Shown here: in pieces, positions 61,100 to 64,000 of the stretch
Position numbering within the stretch: position 1 is the first letter of the stretch
Layout of the letters: every line of letters starts with the position of its first letter
From: Vulcanimicrobiota bacterium
Lineage (GTDB): Bacteria; Vulcanimicrobiota; Vulcanimicrobiia; Vulcanimicrobiales; Vulcanimicrobiaceae
Direction of reading: 5' to 3'
Length of the DNA stretch: 64,000 nt
Assembly: GCA_027459645.1 (NCBI GenBank)
Contig: DAIDHQ010000019.1
Coordinates: forward strand, 1 to 64,000
The notes under the pieces: model-generated
What the model saw: only the letters and a program-made list of their open reading frames with translations
Told to the model about the DNA's origin: nothing
Database searches by the model: none
Translations under genes and position numbers: made by a program

Positions 61100-61417
61100 C
61101 TATACCAGTGCCCGTTCGAGATCGTTTCGAAGCTGCGCAAAGGGCGTGGTCGCGGCGGACGGGCGCGCGACGACGAGCAGCCGAAGGCGGCGCCCCGCCA
61201 GGGCTTCGCGCAAAATCGCCGCCACGCGGCGGCGAACGGTATTTCGGACGACGGCCCCTCCGACGGGCTTGCCGACGGTGATGCCGACCACCGAGAGCGA
61301 ATCGGATGGATAGGGGTCGGCGCGGTAGACGGTCAAGGCTCCGGTGGCGATGCGCCGGCCGCGCTGACGCAGGCGGGAGAAGTCCCGGCTGCGACGCAGG
61401 CTGGCATAGCGGCGCAT
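61100..61417 (-). CDS. rnpA: Ribonuclease P protein component
   Basis: A 105-residue basic protein that helps RNase P RNA process tRNA 5' ends. The helix with RNTVRRR (58-64) is the RNR motif, close to the RNxxKRRxR consensus. [17 protein letters not shown] is the preceding strand. Its ATG shares one base with the rpmH stop (TGATG), as in many genomes. Confidence 0.95.
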   Translation of the reverse strand: MRRYASLRRSRDFSRLRQRGRRIATGALTVYRADPYPSDSLSVVGITVGKPVGGAVVRNTVRRRVAAILREALAGRRLRLLVVARPSAATTPFAQLRNDLERALV

Positions 61418-61551
61418 CAGACGGTCAGGCGATGACGCCCCTTCTTGCGGCGGCGCGACAGGACGGCACGGCCGTTCTTCGTGCTCATACGTTCGAGGAA
61501 GCCGTGCACGCGTTTGCGACGGCGGTTGTGCGGCTGAAACGTCCGCTTCAT
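61417..61551 (-). CDS. rpmH: Ribosomal protein L34
   Basis: A 44-residue protein, [20 protein letters not shown] then [20 protein letters not shown], which is the L34 signature almost throughout. It is the first gene of the origin-left operon rpmH-rnpA-yidD-yidC-khpB. A near-consensus promoter and a hairpin lie in its leader. Confidence 0.98.
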   Translation of the reverse strand: MKRTFQPHNRRRKRVHGFLERMSTKNGRAVLSRRRKKGRHRLTV

Positions 61552-61572
61552 TGCTAGCTCAATCTCCCAGGC

Positions 61573-61636
61573 AAAAATAGCCCGCCTCGCGGCGGGACAG
61601 CGCCTTAGTATAGGGGCGAGGCCCCATGGGCGTCAA
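61573..61636 (-). promoter_or_regulatory. rpmH promoter and leader hairpin
   Basis: On the minus strand TTGACG (61636-61631) and TATACT (61612-61607) are separated by 18 bases, the same spacing and -10 as at rpmA. The predicted start near 61600 gives a 49-base leader that contains CCCGCC/GGCGGG (61581-61596) with loop GCGA, followed by CTATTTTTG. This terminator-like hairpin could attenuate transcription or protect the message 5' end. Confidence 0.65.
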
Positions 61637-61689
61637 GGATGCAAGACGCCCCGGTGAGGTCCCCGATCGGCCCGGATAGGCCCTCGCCA

Positions 61690-61994
61690 CGGTTAACCAT
61701 CCACACCTGTGGACAGCGCTGTGGAAAAGCCCGTTTATTAGCCCTTTGTTAAGGAGCGTTCGACGAGGGATTTTCGGGCTTTTTCGTTCGTGTCAAGGGG
61801 TTACAAAAACAATTCGCAGAGGCGTGAAAAAGCCCGAAAAATCGTTTGAACGAGCCTGTGGATAAGTGGATAAATCTGGGGTCAAAATCCGCAGGAGTGG
61901 GGCCTGATTAAGCCAACCGAAAGCGCCTCACGGAGCCCCATGGGTCGCGGCACAGCCGGCAATTTGTGGTGTTTCGAGTAATGCTTTTCGGCCG
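61690..61994. other. Probable replication origin, rpmH-dnaA part of oriC
   Basis: A gap of over 400 bases holds a perfect DnaA box TGTGGATAA (61857-61865), a one-mismatch neighbour AGTGGATAA (61865-61873), a one-mismatch TGTGGAAAA (61720-61728) and weaker CCATCCACA (61697-61705) and TGTGGACAG (61708-61716). AT-richer stretches surround CGTTTATTAGCCCTTTGTTAA and GGTTACAAAAACAATTC. TTTTCGGGCTTTTTC (61771-61785) and its exact complement (61826-61840) form a long dyad. A candidate dnaA promoter, TTGAAC (61846) and GATAAA (61869) with 17 bases between, overlaps the boxes, suggesting DnaA autoregulation. Confidence 0.8.
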
Positions 61995-63374
61995 ATGGGG
62001 ACGCAGAGGATGGCGCTAGCGGTAGGCAATTCCGACATTTCGAACGAGCTATGGAATGCGGCACTCGAGGCGCTCGAGCGCAAATTTACCAAGCCGGTGT
62101 TCGAAATGTGGGTCAAGCCGATCCGCCTCATCGCGATGGAAGGCGATGAGTTGTTGCTGTCGGTTCCCAACGGCTTTGCGCGCGAATGGGTGGAAAATCG
62201 CCTAAAGGCGCAGATCACCGACACGCTGGCCGAGGTCTTCGGCGCGCGCTGCGAGCTGCGTTTTACGGTCGTGGAGGCCGAATCGCCGCGTCCGGGCGGG
62301 CAGGCGGCCGCCGCGCCGGTCCCGGCCAAGCCCCCGGAAGAGCTGCGCTCGTCGACCCTCAACGCGCGCTACACCTTTAACGAATTCGTCGTCGGCAATT
62401 CGAACCGGTTCGCTCACGCGGCCGCGCAAGCCGTCGCCTGCGCCCCCGCGCGCGCCTACAATCCGCTCTTTTTATACGGCGGTGTGGGACTGGGCAAGAC
62501 GCACTTGATGCACGCGATCGGTCATCGCGTCTTGATCGACAATCCGAACGCTAACGTCGTGTACGTTACGTGCGAGAAGTTCACGAACGAATTCATCATC
62601 GCGCTGCAGAACAACCGCACGCCCGAGTTCCGCAATCGTTACCGGCAAGTCGACGTGCTGCTGATCGACGACATTCAATTCTTGGCCGGCAAGGAAACGA
62701 CGCAAGAAGAGTTCTTCCACACCTTCAACGCGCTTCACGAATCCGGCCGCCAGTTGATCATCAGCTCGGATCGTCCGCCCAAAGAGATCCAAACGCTCGA
62801 GTCGCGCTTGCGCTCGCGGTTCGAATGGGGACTGCTCACCGACATTCAAGCGCCGGACATCGAAACGCGTGAAGCGATCCTTCGCAAGAAGGCCGAGAGC
62901 GAGAAAATCCCCGTTCCCGACGAGGTGACGTCGTTTATCGCGAAGGTTATTCCGTCGAACATTCGCGAGCTCGAAGGCGCGCTGATTCGCGTCGTGGCGT
63001 TTGCGTCGTTGACGAAATCACCCATCACGCTCGATCTCGCCGCCGAGGTGCTCAAGAGCGCGGTCGCGCAAGCGCCGCTCCAGCGCATCACGATCGGCAA
63101 GATCAAAGAGACCGTCGCGAGCGCGCACGGGCTCACCGTTAAAGAGATGGACAACGGCCGGCGCGATCAGCGTCTGGCGATGCCGCGACAGATCGCGATG
63201 TTCATCGCAACGGAGCTGACGAACTATTCGCTTCCGCAGATCGCACGTGACTTCGGCAAGAAAGACCATACGACGGTCATGTACGCGCGAGACAAGATCA
63301 AAGATCAGATGCAGCGAGACGAGGCGTATCGCAACAAGATTCGGCAACTCATCGCGATGTGCCAGAATCCGTAG
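61995..63374 (+). CDS. dnaA: Chromosomal replication initiator protein DnaA
   Basis: A 459-residue initiator that binds DnaA boxes and opens the origin. Domain I spans about 1-90 (LWNAALEALERKF, WVKPIRLI). A short Ala/Pro linker follows, then the AAA+ core with Walker A GGVGLGKTH near 162-170, Walker B VLLIDDIQFL, and the initiator-specific helix. Domain IV ends with the box-recognition helix FGKKDHTTVMYARDKI near 420. ATG 61995 and ATG 62010 (with GGGGA eight bases upstream) are both possible starts. Confidence 0.98.
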   Translation: MGTQRMALAVGNSDISNELWNAALEALERKFTKPVFEMWVKPIRLIAMEGDELLLSVPNGFAREWVENRLKAQITDTLAEVFGARCELRFTVVEAESPRPGGQAAAAPVPAKPPEELRSSTLNARYTFNEFVVGNSNRFAHAAAQAVACAPARAYNPLFLYGGVGLGKTHLMHAIGHRVLIDNPNANVVYVTCEKFTNEFIIALQNNRTPEFRNRYRQVDVLLIDDIQFLAGKETTQEEFFHTFNALHESGRQLIISSDRPPKEIQTLESRLRSRFEWGLLTDIQAPDIETREAILRKKAESEKIPVPDEVTSFIAKVIPSNIRELEGALIRVVAFASLTKSPITLDLAAEVLKSAVAQAPLQRITIGKIKETVASAHGLTVKEMDNGRRDQRLAMPRQIAMFIATELTNYSLPQIARDFGKKDHTTVMYARDKIKDQMQRDEAYRNKIRQLIAMCQNP

Positions 63375-63380
63375 TGGAAG

Positions 63381-63416
63381 GACCGCCCAGCATCAAACGC
63401 CGGGCGGTCTTTTTTT
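63381..63416 (+). terminator. Rho-independent terminator after dnaA
   Basis: An 8-base-pair stem GACCGCCC/GGGCGGTC with a 13-base loop is followed by seven T residues. It separates dnaA from dnaN transcription. Confidence 0.85.
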
Positions 63417-63683
63417 CATAGGGCCGCCCTTTCGGCGTTCTCCCCATTCTGCACGCATCGGCGCACAAGGGCGTGCCTCCATTCGTGGATAACTGCACGA
63501 AGGCCAAAGACGGTGGTTATGTGTATCCTCCGCAGCGATGCGTCCACAGGTTGTTCTTCGAGAAAATTCCCGTCAGAACAAGCGAAAAGGGACTTATCCG
63601 CGGAATACACCGCCCTACTACTGTTACGACGGTATTTATAAATACTTACCCGGAAATGACGCGAGCGGAGAATCGGTGGAGTC
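63417..63683. other. dnaA-dnaN gap: possible second part of oriC
   Basis: The gap holds a one-mismatch DnaA box CGTGGATAA (63484-63492), TTATCCGCG (63594-63602, two mismatches), CTACTACTG (DnaA-trio-like on the minus strand), and a perfect AT palindrome GTATTTATAAATAC (63632-63645) about 40 bases before dnaN. No gene is visible. Together with the upstream region it could form a bipartite origin. Confidence 0.55.
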
Positions 63684-64000
63684 ATGAAGTTCACCTGTAA
63701 TACGAAGGATATCGCTTCGGCCGTCGGCGCGGCGAGCAAGGTCGTCAACGCGCACACGACGGTGCCGATTCTTTCCAACGTGCTGCTGCAAGCCGAGAAC
63801 GGCAAGATCGCCGTCCGCGCGACGGACCTGGAGCTGACGCTCGAACACGCCTTCCCGGCGGAGATCGGCGAACCGGGCTCGGTGACCGTTCCGGCCAAAC
63901 TCTTCTCGAGCTACCTCGGCAACTTGCCGGCCGGCTTGCTCGAGCTCAACGGCACGCCGACGCGCGCGTCGGTGAAGTGCGAACGCAGCAACTACGACTT
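63684..64000 (+). CDS. dnaN: DNA polymerase III beta clamp (3' end outside window)
   Basis: The first 105 residues of the sliding clamp. MKFTCNTKDIASAVGAASKV, then VPILSNVLLQAENGKIAVRATDLE matches the first clamp domain, with VRATDLEL as the strongest motif. GGTGGAG precedes the ATG. It runs off the right edge. Position right after dnaA confirms the origin assignment. Confidence 0.97.
   Translation, partial: MKFTCNTKDIASAVGAASKVVNAHTTVPILSNVLLQAENGKIAVRATDLELTLEHAFPAEIGEPGSVTVPAKLFSSYLGNLPAGLLELNGTPTRASVKCERSNYD

Noticed and set aside
1-64000. tRNA, rRNA, tmRNA or RNase P RNA genes
   Set aside because: The gaps are short, and none of those over 80 bases showed a convincing cloverleaf, CCA end or conserved RNA core by eye. 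A covariance-model scan would be decisive.

Overview
The window is a dense, GC-rich bacterial chromosome segment, and its right end carries the replication origin. The order rpmH-rnpA-yidD-yidC-khpB-mnmE...mnmG-rsmG...cca-parA-parB lies left of a DnaA-box region and dnaA-dnaN lies to its right, which is the classic oriC neighbourhood. LPS-type sugar genes (gmhA, split hldA/hldC, an LpxB-like protein, alternating GT2/GT9 glycosyltransferases) point to a diderm. Ribosomal protein L27 has a Firmicutes-like N-terminal extension, and the smc-rnc-fabF and obgE-nadD clusters are ordinary. My best guess is a deep-branching diderm such as Eremiobacterota/Vulcanimicrobiota (WPS-2). That is inference; no 16S gene is present to settle it.

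Regions. 1-4 kb: tail of a secreted protein, a GNAT acetyltransferase, and a divergent MFS exporter/LysR pair with a family 5 uracil-DNA glycosylase. 4-16.3 kb (minus): one long run of overlapping genes, hisS-accB-gmhA-hldA-hldC-lpxB-like-GT2-GT9-GT2-GT9-GT2-aspS-two lipoproteins, so envelope glycan synthesis is sandwiched between two aminoacyl-tRNA synthetases. 16.3-20.7 kb: a compact YcgR/YcgQ-like pair, a glyoxalase-fold protein and a large secreted S41 protease. 20.7-27.8 kb (minus): fabF-rnc-smc-purH. 27.9-35.6 kb: two low-complexity proteins, then rpmA-obgE-nadD-lipoprotein-maf-mreC-mreD-PBP2 (ribosome maturation followed by cell-shape genes).

35.7-43 kb (minus) is the most novel region. 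It is a tandemly duplicated two-gene module. Each copy has a giant protein of about 1,090 residues with six DUF11-like beta-sandwich repeats, no signal peptide and a shared C-terminal helical domain. Each giant gene is followed by a small single-pass membrane protein with a HEAT-like tail. I recognise no described system with this arrangement.

43-49.7 kb: an aminotransferase, a cluster of short hairpin repeats, a lipoprotein, a broken TPR gene, a high-potential iron-sulfur protein, trpS and the thiamine genes thiD/thiE. 49.7-64 kb: parB-parA-cca, two parS-like sites, rsmG-mnmG, small envelope genes, mnmE, khpB, yidC, yidD, rnpA, rpmH, oriC, dnaA and the start of dnaN. Genes left of oriC are mostly on the minus strand and dnaA/dnaN are on the plus strand, as expected for leading-strand orientation on both sides of an origin.

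A short dispersed element (core CTCAGGATGACA, with an internal hairpin whose two arms co-vary between copies) occurs at four loci at 1.1, 35.6, 44.3-44.5 and 49.6 kb. Twice it supplies the stop codon of the adjacent gene. I saw no tRNA, rRNA, CRISPR array, transposase or prophage.
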